64,000 bases of DNA from Malus domestica (lineage: Eukaryota; Streptophyta; Magnoliopsida; Rosales; Rosaceae), in assembly GCF_042453785.1 (NCBI RefSeq), contig NC_091664.1, positions 29,312,501-29,376,500 of the forward strand, read 5' to 3'. The translations under genes were made by a program, and so were the position numbers. Below the pieces are notes generated by a model, which saw only the letters and a program-made list of their open reading frames with translations, was not told the origin of the DNA and ran no database searches. Within the stretch, counting starts at the first letter, position 1. Each line of letters begins with the position of its first letter. Of the stretch, positions 47,931 through 58,738 are shown piece by piece.

Positions 47931-48536
47931 CGACCGTTTTCGCTACCTAGGATCTATCTTGCAAGAGAACAAAGAATTAGATGGAGATCTCAACCATAGA
48001 ATACGAGCTGGATGGAAAGAGTGCATCCGGCGTGTTGTGTGACCGTCGTAGGCCACTGAAGCTCAAGGGAAAATTTTATAGGACGGCAATAAGGCCAGCG
48101 ATGTTGTATGGCACAGAATGTTGGGTGGTGAAGCATCAACACGTACACAAAATGGGTGTAGCGGAGATGAGGATGCTTCGTGGGATGTGTGGGCACACGA
48201 GAAAGGATAAGATTGGGAATGAGGATATCCGAGGTAAAGTAGGAGTAGCCGAAATTGTAGGAAAGATGAGAGAAAATCGGCTCCGGTGATTTGGACATGT
48301 GCAAAGAAGGCCGACTGACGCTCCGGTTCGAAGATGTGACTACGGGACAGAGGTTCAGGGCCGAAGGGGTAGAGGAAGACCTAGGAAAACTTTGGAAGAG
48401 ACTCTAAGAAAAGACTTAGAGTACTTGGATCTAACGGAGGACATGACACAAAACCGAGCGCAATGGCGTTCTAGGATTCATATAGCCGACCCCACTTAGT
48501 GGGAAAAGGCTTTGTTGTTGTTGTTGTTGTTGTTGT
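47931..48536 (+). pseudogene. RTE-type LINE 3' tail of composite 2
   Basis: It contains SDRFRYLGSILQENKELDGD, FYRTAIRPAMLYGTECW, GRGRPRKTLEETLRKDL and the 3' terminal CACTTAGTGGGAAAAGGC(TTG)n. Relative to the copy-1 tail it has a small frame-changing deletion near 48016 and the same stop after KMRENRLR. It is non-functional on its own. Confidence 0.85.
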
Positions 48537-48732
48537 TGTAGTTTTTAAGAAAAAGTAACACTAGGTAAAAAGCTAGTTGGTAAGTTTTTTCAGTTGGTGG
48601 TGTTACGATACGCACACCGTCGTTAATTAAGCATGACACATATTTGAAAGAAAACAAAAGATCAATAGGGTACGCGATTTAGACTTAATAAATAGTATTA
48701 ATCTATGTACATAGCGTATGCATTATATTTTA

Positions 48733-48880
48733 GGGGTGTGCTATCCATACATCCCAAATTACTTCTTACATACTCTTTGTTAATTTATGTCCGTTGATCT
48801 TCTTCCATTCATCCGATCCGACGGTCGAAAATTAAAAAAATATGTGAGAAGTAAAATGAGTTGTGTGGATATCACGCCCC
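48733..48880. mobile_element. hAT-like MITE, relative of the SOD-intron copy
   Basis: The ends GGGGTGTGCTATCCATACA and GTGGATATCACGCCCC and the interior CCGTTGATCTTCTTC / ATCCGATCCGACGG match 5035-5182. The flanks share TATATTT. The following 48881-49720 shows no gene or repeat I can support. Confidence 0.7.
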
Positions 48881-50089
48881 TATATTTCACTGTTTGAGGT
48901 GGATTGAATATTATTCTGCTGTCATAATGTCTATATGTTCTGTTATGTAGAACTCATCTTTATGCTTTTACATTGATGGCATTCTCTAGGATTTACACTG
49001 TTTTGCTGCTTTTGTGGATCTATAAGGATCGAGATCGAATCATTTTAATTCCTAGCGTTCAAATAGTAGTTTAAAATATGTAATATAACATGATTAACAT
49101 CTGTTTGGATAAGGCTTTCCTTCTTTTCAGGTTGAAAAATATGCTTAATTCAAAAGGGAAGAAACATGGTGAATCTGACGTGAAAATAAGGAAACAAAAC
49201 AAACAATCGTGGTTGGATAAGTGTGATGTAAATTTGATGACGGAGTGGATCGAAAATCAAACATGAAAGGCAAAAATCTAGTAGCAAAATCTAAGCATGC
49301 AAATTTGAGCTCCGATGTCCAATTTGGGCGCATGACTCGTTGTTTTGAAGAGAATGGTGTCGTGAGTTCAACCTATTGCGTTGTTGTGAATATGGGCTTT
49401 TTTGGTCAAATTCTTTCGATTACTATGTTTTATTAGCACTTGAAAATTTTATGATATTTTGTTATTTTCATACCTCGTTTCATATTTGTATTCCTCAAAA
49501 CTCTGGTGTAAATGGTATTATAAGTATCCTAGGGAGCTGAGGTTTGATATATTCATATTATTCATTAGACTTTGACGTTTTTTCGTATTCTCTATGTGGC
49601 TTTCATTTCTTATGTATTAAGATTATCGTTTGATATATTTTCTTTGTCACGTTTGAGTCTTAGTGCTACGTTTTCAAACACTTACACATTTTATATGTAC
49701 GAGTTTATTTCATGCAAAAATGAAACAAAAGTAAATAGCAAATTATAAATTTAAATAAATTTAAAACTCAGTACTGTCTCAGGATTACAACTCAGTAATG
49801 ACTGGAATTACACAGACTTGTTCTTCTTGACCCCAGAAAAAAGGTGGTCGCCTATGGTTCGATCTCAATTTAACGGTAGCTGATCATTTAATTTTTTTTA
49901 CTGTACTTTCTTCTTCAATATTAAATTAAACTCAAACAGTAAATGATCATCAATTATTTGGACTCGGAATTTAGTCGGAATTACAACTCTATTTCTAATT
50001 CAAAGATATTGTACACGTTCCTGCTACTACTGTATATGCTGCGTATGCAACACAACAGATTTCTGGAAACTCAAGCCTGCTTGATGATC

Positions 50090-50532
50090 TCATGGAGGTG
50101 GTGGTCCAGGCGGGCCAGCTGGACCGGGGGGGCCAGGTGGGCCAAAGGGAGCAGGAGGCCCTGGTGCAGGTGGGCCAAAGGGTGCGGGAGGCCCTGGTGC
50201 AGGTGGGCCAAAGGGTGCGGGAGGCCCTGGTGCAGGTGGCCCAAAGGGTGCTGGAGGCCCTAGTGGTGGCCCACCAAAGCAGTCTTGCAATAACCAGCAG
50301 CAACACAGAAAACTCACACTGCCAAACTCCCATAAACAAAATGGTCATTTAGAGAGAGGGAATGAGACGAGTTAAGATGTAGATTTACATACATATATAC
50401 GTACCATGCACCAATGAAATCACAAAAGCCACCGAAGAGAGGATGCGGACCAGGCGGTCCGGGAGGTCCTCCGAAACCAGGCGGTCCGGGAGGCGGTCCA
50501 GGAGGTCCTCCGGGACCTCCACCAGGTCTCAT
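50090..50532 (-). CDS. Small Gly/Pro-rich, Cys-core protein (paralogue B), 118 aa, expanded tail
   Basis: Two exons (50532-50405, 50318-50090) with an 86-bp intron (CATG|GTACGT ... GGCAG|TGTG) total 357 nt. The head is MRPGGGPGGPPGPPPGPPGF followed by GGPPGPPGPHPLFGG. The core is FCDFIGAC / VSFLCCCWLLQDCFGG. The tail is a long Pro-rich run of 11-residue repeats of the form APFGPPAPGPP, ending GPPGPPPP. The phase-2 intron again splits a core Cys codon. The upstream leader and promoter match paralogue C almost base for base, so B and C arose by a recent segmental duplication. A TATA-like run sits about 195 bp upstream of the ATG (50725-50734). The function is unknown. Confidence 0.75.
50136..50267 (-). 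repeat. Coding minisatellite, four 33-bp units in paralogue B
   Basis: Units start at 50136, 50169, 50202 and 50235 (GGTGGGCCAAAGGGTGCGGG and variants), each encoding 11 residues of the Pro/Gly tail. Paralogue C lacks the array and A has only a short Gly/Pro tail. The period is a multiple of three, so copy-number change keeps the frame. Confidence 0.9.
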
Positions 50533-51246
50533 TGGTAGCTAAGCTACGTACTCACTAGGCCTATACGTACGACCACCTTCTTCAACAAAACGAAGCCTGC
50601 AGAGAATAAGGTTTTATGCATGGCAGTGCAGTGCAGGGAACAACTTGTACAAGTTCTTAAGGTTGATGATAGCTAGGGTTTATAGGAAGATAGAATTAAC
50701 TAGACTATACGAGAAGCAACTACTGTATATATTGCGTTTGACCATATCCTCCAGTCCAGTTTTAAACTTTTTCTTTTTTCATCCAACATTTTTCTCCTGC
50801 CATTCTTCCCACCTACCATTCACAACTAAAACTGCAGGTTCATGTATCAAATGACACGATTTCCATTCATACTTTTGTATTTTCCTATTGAGATCGGATT
50901 TTTTTTGGTATTTACCAGTGTATAGTAGATCCGGCAGTTTCTAACACGATACGAAAATAACAAGTTTAAGATCAACACGATAACTAATCGGGTCATTATC
51001 GGGTGATCCGTTATGAACCCTTTAATAACGGGTTCTTAACATGTATACACGTGGGTAATCCGTTTCGACCTATTAAGAAAAAAATTATTTTGATAATTTT
51101 AAAGTTTAATTACTAAAAGGTTTATTATAAAATTGTTGACCCTAAAAACTATTAAGCCTAGTAGCACGCAGACCGAGTAATTAGTAAGCTAACTACGTCC
51201 TTTGGTTGTATGCGGGCATGCCAATTCGTCGACCTAGCTCGGCTGA

Positions 51247-52251
51247 GGAGTAAAATATGTTGATGTTGCGTTGGGTGCGTTGCTAACTTCTGAATCTCGT
51301 GACTGCGGCCGAGGAAGGTATACGTCTCGGCCTTCAGGTTCTAGAACCTGAAGACAAGGTTGCTAATTTTGCTAAGTTCAATATCAAATTCAGCTTTCAA
51401 TGTGCCAAATGTAGTAACTTGTAACACCTCACTTTGCCGAGTAGGCTAATGAGATGACATCTGCCAATGAGGATTCGAGAATCCTTCTCGACTGAAACTT
51501 GGATAGATAACCAATCGGCCCTGTTGCAGTGCTATTTATCCAAACTGAAGGTGCCTCACGGTCGGCTGATTCTACGGCAACAATGCTATTTATCCAAACT
51601 GAAGATGTTCGCTGGTTGCCTTCATAGTGCTGTTTATCCAAACTGAAGATGTGTTGGCGAAAAAGGAAAAATAAAAATCTCAAGATTGTTGAGAGGGTTT
51701 GCGCAAGACAGTTTGTGTGTTGAGTTGAAGGTTCTCTCTGATAGTTGCCGCTGCCTCTATTTATAGATTTTGTAATGCTCAGCCAGTATTCCAGTTTCAT
51801 TCTAACTCTCAGCGTTAGGATATTGTAATAAAGAACCTTCTTGATAATATCCCTCAAAGTCAAGATGCCTTGGGTCAATGCCGTGCTCCTTTCATCTTTG
51901 CAGAACACCAATCTAACCCACAGATTGGTTATAATATTTAAATGTCGTGGATCACTGTCATCCAAATTCCCATGCACCATTATCTGCTCCAATTTGCATC
52001 ATTATCTTGACTTCAACTTTATCCTAAAACCATGCATCCTGACTATTCAAACCTCATCCTAATGCACCATGCTGCTTAATCTGATAATATGAGTCCTAAG
52101 TCCATTTGAATTGTACTGCTCGCTCGGAAATATGCTTTGCATCTTCTTTCAATAATAACAAAATTATCTTCATTTTTCATCCGATGACTGGGAGTTATGC
52201 TCATTCAACGGCCTCGATCGCACGAGCCGATGATGTAAATTTAGGTCCAAA
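51247..52251. mobile_element. Possible LTR remnant inside the hAT element
   Basis: The stretch is compositionally different from the AT-rich hAT interior, begins TGTTGATGTTGCG and ends GGTCCAAACA. It includes three ~60-bp units with TATTTATCCAAACTGAAG. A partial repeat of its end (GCCGATATTGTAAAATTAGG) lies at about 52350. I could not confirm target duplications, so the call is weak. A 187-codon minus frame across it (51429-51992) has no recognisable domain. Confidence 0.3.
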
Positions 52252-52755
52252 CAATTTCATAAGATAATTACTTCGAAAATTCAATAGTAATATCTAGAAA
52301 AATATGAAATCCAACAGTTTAGAAACCACTTATTTAATGGTCTTGATTGCCCGGGCCGATATTGTAAAATTAGGTCCAAACAAAAGTACAATAGCCATAT
52401 TAATGTATACAATATATTATATATTAAATATATAATTTTGTATTATTATTCTATATAAGTTAAAAAAAAAGTTTTAATCATTATTTATTTTTATTATGAG
52501 AGTTTCTTATTATCATTACTAGGATAAATTTTACTTAACATATTGTTGTCCAAAATTAAAATAAACTAGTATAGTATTTGTATAGGCAAGAACTAAGAAG
52601 ACATACATACAAGTATGAAAAATATGAAAGAATATATAAACACTCGTCATTCATTAGTATTCCTTTACGAGTAGATAATGGTTACACTTACATTATCGTT
52701 TAGATTTTTAAAATCCTCCAAACCCTCATGAATAATATTTTTTATTTGAGGGCAA

Positions 52756-53373
52756 AATTAATTATTGTAGAACTGTAATAATTGTAAAAAAAAAAAAAAT
52801 ACAATCACTCATAGTGATAAGCCTTACAACTTTCATGAAGGGGTCAGCTTCGAAATCCAACACTATAATCCATAAACCTTAATTTTATATTTAAACGTCG
52901 ATTGTCATTTACGTTTTAGTCTTCTTACTAAATTTCATTTTAAAAATTTTCTTTTTTGAAAACATCATCATCTGGCGGATGTAAGAAGATGAACAGTTCA
53001 GATCCTTGATATCAAATTTCGATATTTATGATTAAATGAAATGTGAGTCGATGTCATATAGTTTGTAGAAACTTTATAAACATCAAGCAATATTTTCACT
53101 AACCATAAAACTTTGAATATAATATCAATGATCCAAACCATTCATCTTCTTGCATCCTCTAATAGATCATGTTTTCAAAAAATAAAATCTGAAAAGAAAA
53201 AAAAAATTTGATGAGAACAATGAAGCGTAAATGTAAACAACAATCAACGGTTAAATTTTGATGTATGATTTATATGATTATAGTGGCGAATTTCGAAGTT
53301 AAGCTCGTCGTGAAAGTTATAAAGCTTGTCATTACGAGTGTTTATATATATATTTTTTACAATTCTACATTAA
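52756..53373. mobile_element. Foldback MITE with ~290-bp inverted arms
   Basis: The left arm (TTGTAGAACTGTAATAATTG, AAGCCTTACAACTTTCATGA, GATGTAAGAAGATGAACAG) and the right arm are inverted copies with moderate divergence over nearly the full length, so the element is almost one long hairpin. It lies within the hAT-type element, making it a nested, later insertion. Confidence 0.7.
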
Positions 53374-53711
53374 TTTAAAAACTATTAAAGACTTTACTCA
53401 AATACGTTTTTATTTTTTGGATGTGACAATATGGTATGTATATACTTATTTAGTATTATGTTTTTCATTTGATTATTTATTGGTTTAAAATATATTTTCC
53501 TTAATGGGTAACATGTCGGGTCATATTACCTGTTAATATTATCGGGTCAATTCGGGTAGGATCATTTTATCCGTTTATTTTAACAGGTGTTACACGACAC
53601 GACCCGTTAAGATATCGGGTATGACACGAGAACGACACAAACACGAAAAATACGACACGAATGCCAGGTCTAGTGTATAGTATAGTATATACAATTAAAA
53701 GTGTACGTTTG

Positions 53712-53713
<2 letters not shown>

Positions 53714-53784
<71 letters not shown>
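53714..53784. repeat. (AT)n microsatellite, ~71 bp
   Basis: Uninterrupted AT dinucleotides immediately follow the right target duplication of the hAT element. A second, shorter AT run is at about 53906-53926. Confidence 0.95.
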
Positions 53785-53786
<2 letters not shown>

Positions 53787-54058
53787 ATTCATGATATGAT
53801 TTCCATTCAAACTTTTGCATTTTTTTGTTGAGATTGAACAACTGAGATTTTTCAATATGCACTGGTATATAATATTATACATAGAATTTTGGTTGTTAAC
53901 TCTTGAATATATATATATATATATATCAATTCATGATATGATTTCCATTCAAACTTTTGCATTTTCTTGTTGAGATTGAACAACTGAGATTTTTCAGTAT
54001 GCACTGGTGTATAATATTATACATAAAATTTTGATTGTTAACCCTTGAATTAATTATT
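53784..54058. repeat. 142-bp tandem duplication
   Basis: Units starting at 53784 and 53926 share TCAATTCATGATATGATTTC, ACTTTTGCATTTT, GAACAACTGAGATTTTTCA and TATAATATTATACATA. Diverged relatives occur downstream of paralogue C's promoter region (about 55860-56110). Confidence 0.85.
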
Positions 54059-54112
54059 GTATCATTGGTCCCATCCCATCAAACGCTTTATTCATTTGTT
54101 GTATACCATACA

Positions 54113-54232
54113 CGAAAGCATAGTAAAAGTTTGGACGAGGGATATGAATTAGTGTAACTTTATCACAATGGTGAAAAGCATAGTAAAAGTTTGGACGAGG
54201 GATATGAATTAGTGTAACTTTATCACAATGGT
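54113..54232. repeat. Exact 60-bp tandem duplication
   Basis: 54113-54172 and 54173-54232 are identical: each begins AAAGCATAGTAAAAGTTTGG and ends TTTATCACAATGGTG. Identity implies a very recent duplication or an assembly artefact. Confidence 0.9.
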
Positions 54233-54714
54233 GAAGGACCACCAGCGTGCGCAGTGCATGTTTAGGATTTTCAAAAAGCTACTTTTATCACATTTTTCAT
54301 ACGTATCACATTTCTAACAAAGATAAAACTTATATGTATTGGTGGTCCAAATCACATTTCTAACAAAGATAAGACTCATATGTATTGGTGGCCCCGCATG
54401 CAACTTTTTATAAAGAGTCGTTGGCAGGACACTGTTTTACGTATAACGGTGTAATGTTACACAAACAACATATGTCGGTACCAAATGACAGTAATGACTC
54501 GCAAACAAGGAGAAAGAAATAAAATAAGATTTAGAAGAGTAGAGAAGAATTGAGATTAATTTCTCTGGCTTTTACCCCATTTATACCAAAACGTTTTTCT
54601 TGAATTGTAAGACCTTTACAGCACTGTGAAAATGACACGAAAATATAACTCACAACTGTTTAGATGGATCGAGTATTTTGATTCGATAGTTTAAATTTTA
54701 TATTCGATTTGATT

Positions 54715-55860
54715 TCTTGCTAAAATGAAACAAAAATAAATAGATAATTATAATTCAGTGATGACTGGAATTACAGACTTATTCTAGACCCGAGGATCCA
54801 AAGAAATGGTGGTCACTTACCATTCGATCTCAATCAAATGGTACGTGGTCATTTAATCCTCCAACATTAAATTAAACCGAACAATGAATGATCACAACTT
54901 ATATGGACTATGGAGTTTAGCACAACAGGACTCGTAATTACAAGTCTCTTTCTAATCCAAATTTATTGTACATAAATTGCTACAAATATATGCGATACAA
55001 CTGATTTCTGGAAACTCAAGCCTGCTTGATGATCTCATGGAGGTGGCGGCGGTCCAGGAGGCCCTGGTGGCCCACCAAAGCAGTCTTGCAATAACCAGCA
55101 GCAGCACAGAAAACTCAAACTGCAAAACTCCCATAAACAAAATGGTCATTTCTTCAACATTTTAGAACATTTTATTTCACATTTTCGTATATGGCATGCG
55201 CATGGCTTGAGTGAGAGGGAGAGAAACGAGTTAAGATGTAGATTTACGTACAAAAATAATATCACAAAATTTACAAATTGGTAACAAAAACAAATCAAAA
55301 GATGTAGATTTACATACATATATACGTACCATGAACCAATACAATCACAAAGGCCACAGCAGATAGGAGGCGGACCAGGAGGGCCGCCGAAACCTGGCGG
55401 TCCGGGAGGTCCGGGAGGTCCTGGAGGAGGTGGAGGTCCCCCGGGTCCCATTGGTAGCTAAGCTACGTACTCACTCTTAGCCTATACGTACGACCACCAC
55501 CTTCAACAAAACGAAGCCTGCAGAGAATAAGGTTTAGGGAATGGCAGTGCAGTGCAGGGAACAACTTGTACAAGTTTTAAAGGTTGATGATACCTGGGTT
55601 TATAGGAAGATAGAATTAACTAGACTAAACCAGAAGCAACCGCTTAACTGTATATATATCCAGTTTTAAACTTTGTACTTAATTCTTTTTTCTTCCAACA
55701 CTTTTCACCTGCCATTCTTCCCACCTACCATTCACAACTAAAACTGCACGTTCATATATCAAATGACACAAATTCCCATTCTTTTCATCCAACACCTTTC
55801 ACCTGCCATTCTTCCCACCTACCAACTAAAACTGCAGGTTCATATATCAAATGACACGAT
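54715..55860. repeat. Segmental duplicate of 49725-50870 (carries paralogue C)
   Basis: The downstream flank (ATGACTGGAATTACA, GGTGGTC), the gene body, the leader (CCTATACGTACGACCACC, AACGAAGCCTGCAGAGAATA) and the promoter/upstream block (CTGCCATTCTTCCCACCTAC) are collinear in both copies. The hAT element sits between the two copies. Confidence 0.8.
55035..55451 (-). CDS. Small Gly/Pro-rich, Cys-core protein (paralogue C), 68 aa
   Basis: Two exons (55451-55330, 55119-55035) with a 210-bp intron (CATG|GTACGT ... TTGCAG|TTTG) total 207 nt. The head is MGPGGPPPPPGPPGPPGPPG, the core ICCGLCDCIGSC / LSFLCCCWLLQDCFGG, the tail PPGPPGPPPPP. The core is nearly the same as B (SFLCCCWLLQDCFGG is identical), and the intron is at the same codon and phase. 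The tail has no 11-residue array. A TATATATAT box lies about 200 bp upstream (55650-55659). No family recognised. An open frame conserved in three copies with fixed exon structure argues for a real gene. Confidence 0.75.
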
Positions 55861-56353
55861 TCCCATTCATACTTCTGTATTTTCCTGTTGAGATCGAAGA
55901 ACGGAGATTTTTTAATATGTACTATTGTAAATTACAATATAACATACACAACTAAGTTGTACGTTCATATGTCAAATGATGATATGATTCCCATTCAAAC
56001 TTTTCAATTTTCCTGTTGAGAGATTGAATAACATAGATTTTTCAGTATACACTGGTGTTTAGTATAATATATATAGAATTTTGGTCATAATTCTTAAATT
56101 ATTGTATCATTAGTTGCACATTCAACACTTTATTCATTCGTTATATGTCACACACAAGAGCATAATATAATTTCTGAAACGAGGGCTAGGAATTAGTGTA
56201 ACTTTATCACAATGGTGAAGGACGACCGACTGGATGGTGCAAGCTTAGGGTTTAGGGTTAGGGCTAACGGCCCGAACTAACGAACGCGTGCCACCTTTGT
56301 CAAAGAGTCGTTGGCATGACATTGTGTTAGGTCTAACGGTGGAATTTTACACA

Positions 56354-58565
56354 ATATACAAACTATATTTTTCAGTGTGATCGGTACATAGAATAGTATA
56401 CTATGTGTTACTATACAAATGATGAGATATGTGTGCTAAAAAGTTAATAACTTAAAAAATAAAATTTTCCATCATTTCTATTAAAATATGTGGTGTACCA
56501 CTTATGTTTCCGTTACAATTAGAAATTTCTCCATATATACGTAGCTACCAAATGACAGTGATGACTTGCAAACAAGGAGAAACAAACAAAATAAGGAATA
56601 GAAGAGAAGGGAAGAGAATGGAAGAGAGAAGAAGTATATAATATATAATGAAGATTATCTCTGTCTTTTTTCTTTTTCTTTTTTTGGAAACTAGATTATC
56701 TCTGTCTTTTACCCTATCAGACCAAACACGTTTTTACTTGAATTATAAGAAATTTGCAACACTCTATAAAATGACACGAAAATATACCTCACAACTGTTT
56801 TGACTTTTTTTATTTATATTTAAAAAAAAAAAATTAATCTCAATCATGTTTAGATATTCTATTATCAATGATCAATCTTAATCATTTATTTAGATCTTTT
56901 TTTTAATCCAATTATTTATTTTCGTACCATTCAATTCTACATGGTATTGAAGAAATTTTTCACAATTTCTATCAGTTTTGCAAATGTTTAAAAAACTATC
57001 ATATAACCCATCTCTTTGTCGTTTTTTTTTTTTCCAATTTCCCCCCTTAAATATTTAATTATAAAAAGAAAAAAAAATACTTCTACATATCAATAAAATG
57101 CAAAACTGCTTTCAAAATAGTTTTTAACATATTTCTTAATGCCTACAGAAAAAATTTCGCGAAATCACAAAAATCGCACTTTTCCGCAATAAAAATGTGG
57201 ACTAACATTCGTGGTTTTCAATCACAAAATTATTGTTGTGACATTTTCGCATGTGAACAATGATTGGCAGGGGTTTCAAGGTAGGAAACAACATTGATGA
57301 TATGCACATGAAAGTTTTGGTTTGAGCTCCAAACAAGCCAATGTTAAACGGCAACTGCCAAGTGTGGTTTATGTTCTAATCTGCCGAACCTTTTTTCTCT
57401 TTCCGTTTTCTGATTAGTGCTATACAATGAAATTTCAGTTTTGAAATCCTAATTTCCATGGCAATACAATACAACATAACAACGACGTATATACAAACTA
57501 CATACATACTGAGAGATTTTTCAGTGTGACCAGTACACGGAGTGGTACAACACGTGTTACTATACAAATGATGAGATATGTGTGCTAAAAAGTTAATAAC
57601 TTAAAAAATAAAATCTCACCACTTCTATTAAAACACGTGATGTACCACTTATATTCCCGTCCCAATTAAAATTTTCTTCATATATACGTCCCTACCAAAT
57701 GACAGTGATGACTTGCAAACAAGCAAAAACAAATAAAATAAGGCATAGAAGAGAATGGAATAGAAGAGAATGGAAGAGAGTAGAAGTATATAATATATAA
57801 TGAAGATTATCTCTGTCTTATACCCCCATTATACCAAACACGTTTTTACTTGAATTATAAGAAATTTGCAACACTCTGAAAATGACACGAAAATATACCT
57901 CACAACTGTTTAGACTTTTTTTATTTATGTTTTTTTAAAATTTTTTTTAATCTCAGTCATCTGTTTAGATATTCTATTATCAATCTCAATCATTTATTTA
58001 TTTATTTTTAATCCAATTATTTATTTTCGTATCATTCAATTCTACGTAGTATTGAAGAAATTTTTCACAATTTCTATCAGTTTTGCAAATGTTTAAAAAA
58101 GTCGTTTTTTTTTATTTTACAATTTCCAAATATTTAATTATAAAAAGAAAAAAAAATATACTTCTACATATCAATAAAATGCAAAACTGCTTTCAAAATA
58201 GTTTTTAACATATTTCTTAATGCCTACAGAAAAAATTTCGCGAAATCACAAAAATCGCACTTTTCCGCAATAAAAATGTGGACCAACATTCGTGGTTTTT
58301 AATCACAAAATTATTTTTGTGCATTTTCGCATGTGAACAATGATTGGTAGGGTTTTCAAGGTAGGAAACAACATTGATGATATGCACATGAAAGTTTTGG
58401 TTTGAGCTCCAAACAAGCCAATGTTAAATGGCAACTGCCGAGTGTGGTTTAAGTTCCAACCTGCCGAACCTTTTTTCTCTTTCCGTTTTCTGATTAGTGC
58501 TATACAATGAAGTTTCAGTTTTGAACTCCTAATTTCCATGGCAATACAATACAACATAACAGTGT
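56354..58565. repeat. ~1.1-kb tandem duplication in the 3' flank of HASTY
   Basis: Unit 1 (about 56354-57487) and unit 2 (about 57488-58565) align over most of their length: GCAAAACTGCTTTCAAAATA, CGCGAAATCACAAAAATCGC, GCACATGAAAGTTTTGG and CATGGCAATACAATACAACA occur in both. Each unit begins with the same ~165-bp MITE (near 56366 and 57515). The second unit ends about 175 bp beyond the HASTY stop codon, so it may include HASTY 3'-UTR sequence. Confidence 0.85.
57515..57682 (+). mobile_element. MITE, relative of the copy at the NHX stop codon
   Basis: GTGGTACAACACGTGTT at the left and AACACGTGATGTACCAC at the right are inverted repeats, with ATGTGTGCTAAAAAGTTAAT inside. A second copy is at about 56366-56535 through the tandem duplication, and a reversed one at 14209-14347. 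Confidence 0.7.
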
Positions 58566-58738
58566 CATGGAACACTTCTAAACGATCAATCTCGTATTCG
58601 AGGTAGCTTCCGGGAGCGGACAAAGTTCCGTAGACCTCTGGCTGAAAAAAAAGAAACAGCTCTCGTACCTCGTCATGCTCCAAACACCGCGTTTTCCTTC
58701 GAGTTGATTTGATTTCTGTACCACACATCACACATGCA

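Larger units (their letters stand above)
43707..48536 (+). mobile_element. Composite RTE-type LINE retroposon with cargo, copy 2
   Basis: Same architecture as composite 1, but with a shorter upstream LINE piece (43707-43854, starting at GTTCAGGGCCGAAGG), a longer cargo (about 43855-47930) and a 3' LINE tail (about 47931-48536) ending in about eight TTG units. The left flank TTGTTGTAGTT reappears right after the TTG run, a probable 11-bp target duplication partly blended with the microsatellite. The different 5' end point relative to copy 1 is what 5'-truncated reverse transcription of one chimeric parent would give. Confidence 0.7.
50926..53672. mobile_element. Non-autonomous hAT-type transposon (2.75 kb)
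   Basis: Eleven-base terminal inverted repeats (TAGATCCGGCA and TGCCAGGTCTA, two mismatches) are flanked by a perfect 8-bp duplication GTGTATAG (50918-50925, 53673-53680), the hAT hallmark. Sub-terminal regions on both sides carry repeated ACACGA / ATCGGGT / CGGGTCAT motifs in opposite orientation, typical binding sites for transposase. No transposase frame is visible. The interior has been invaded by at least one foldback MITE (52756-53373) and perhaps an LTR remnant. Confidence 0.82.

Noticed and set aside
49943-50352. Several long frames on both strands over paralogue B (Trp/Arg-rich or Ser/Thr/Arg-rich)
   Set aside because: They come from the other five readings of the GC-rich 33-bp minisatellite; only the Pro/Gly frame agrees with paralogue C and the splice sites.
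51429-51992. 187-codon minus-strand frame inside the hAT element
   Set aside because: No domain recognised, overlaps repeated TATTTATCCAAACTG units; likely chance or decayed element sequence.
56240-56262. Short GGGTTTAGGGTTAGGG phrase, possible second telomere island
   Set aside because: Only about two degenerate units; too short to separate from chance.
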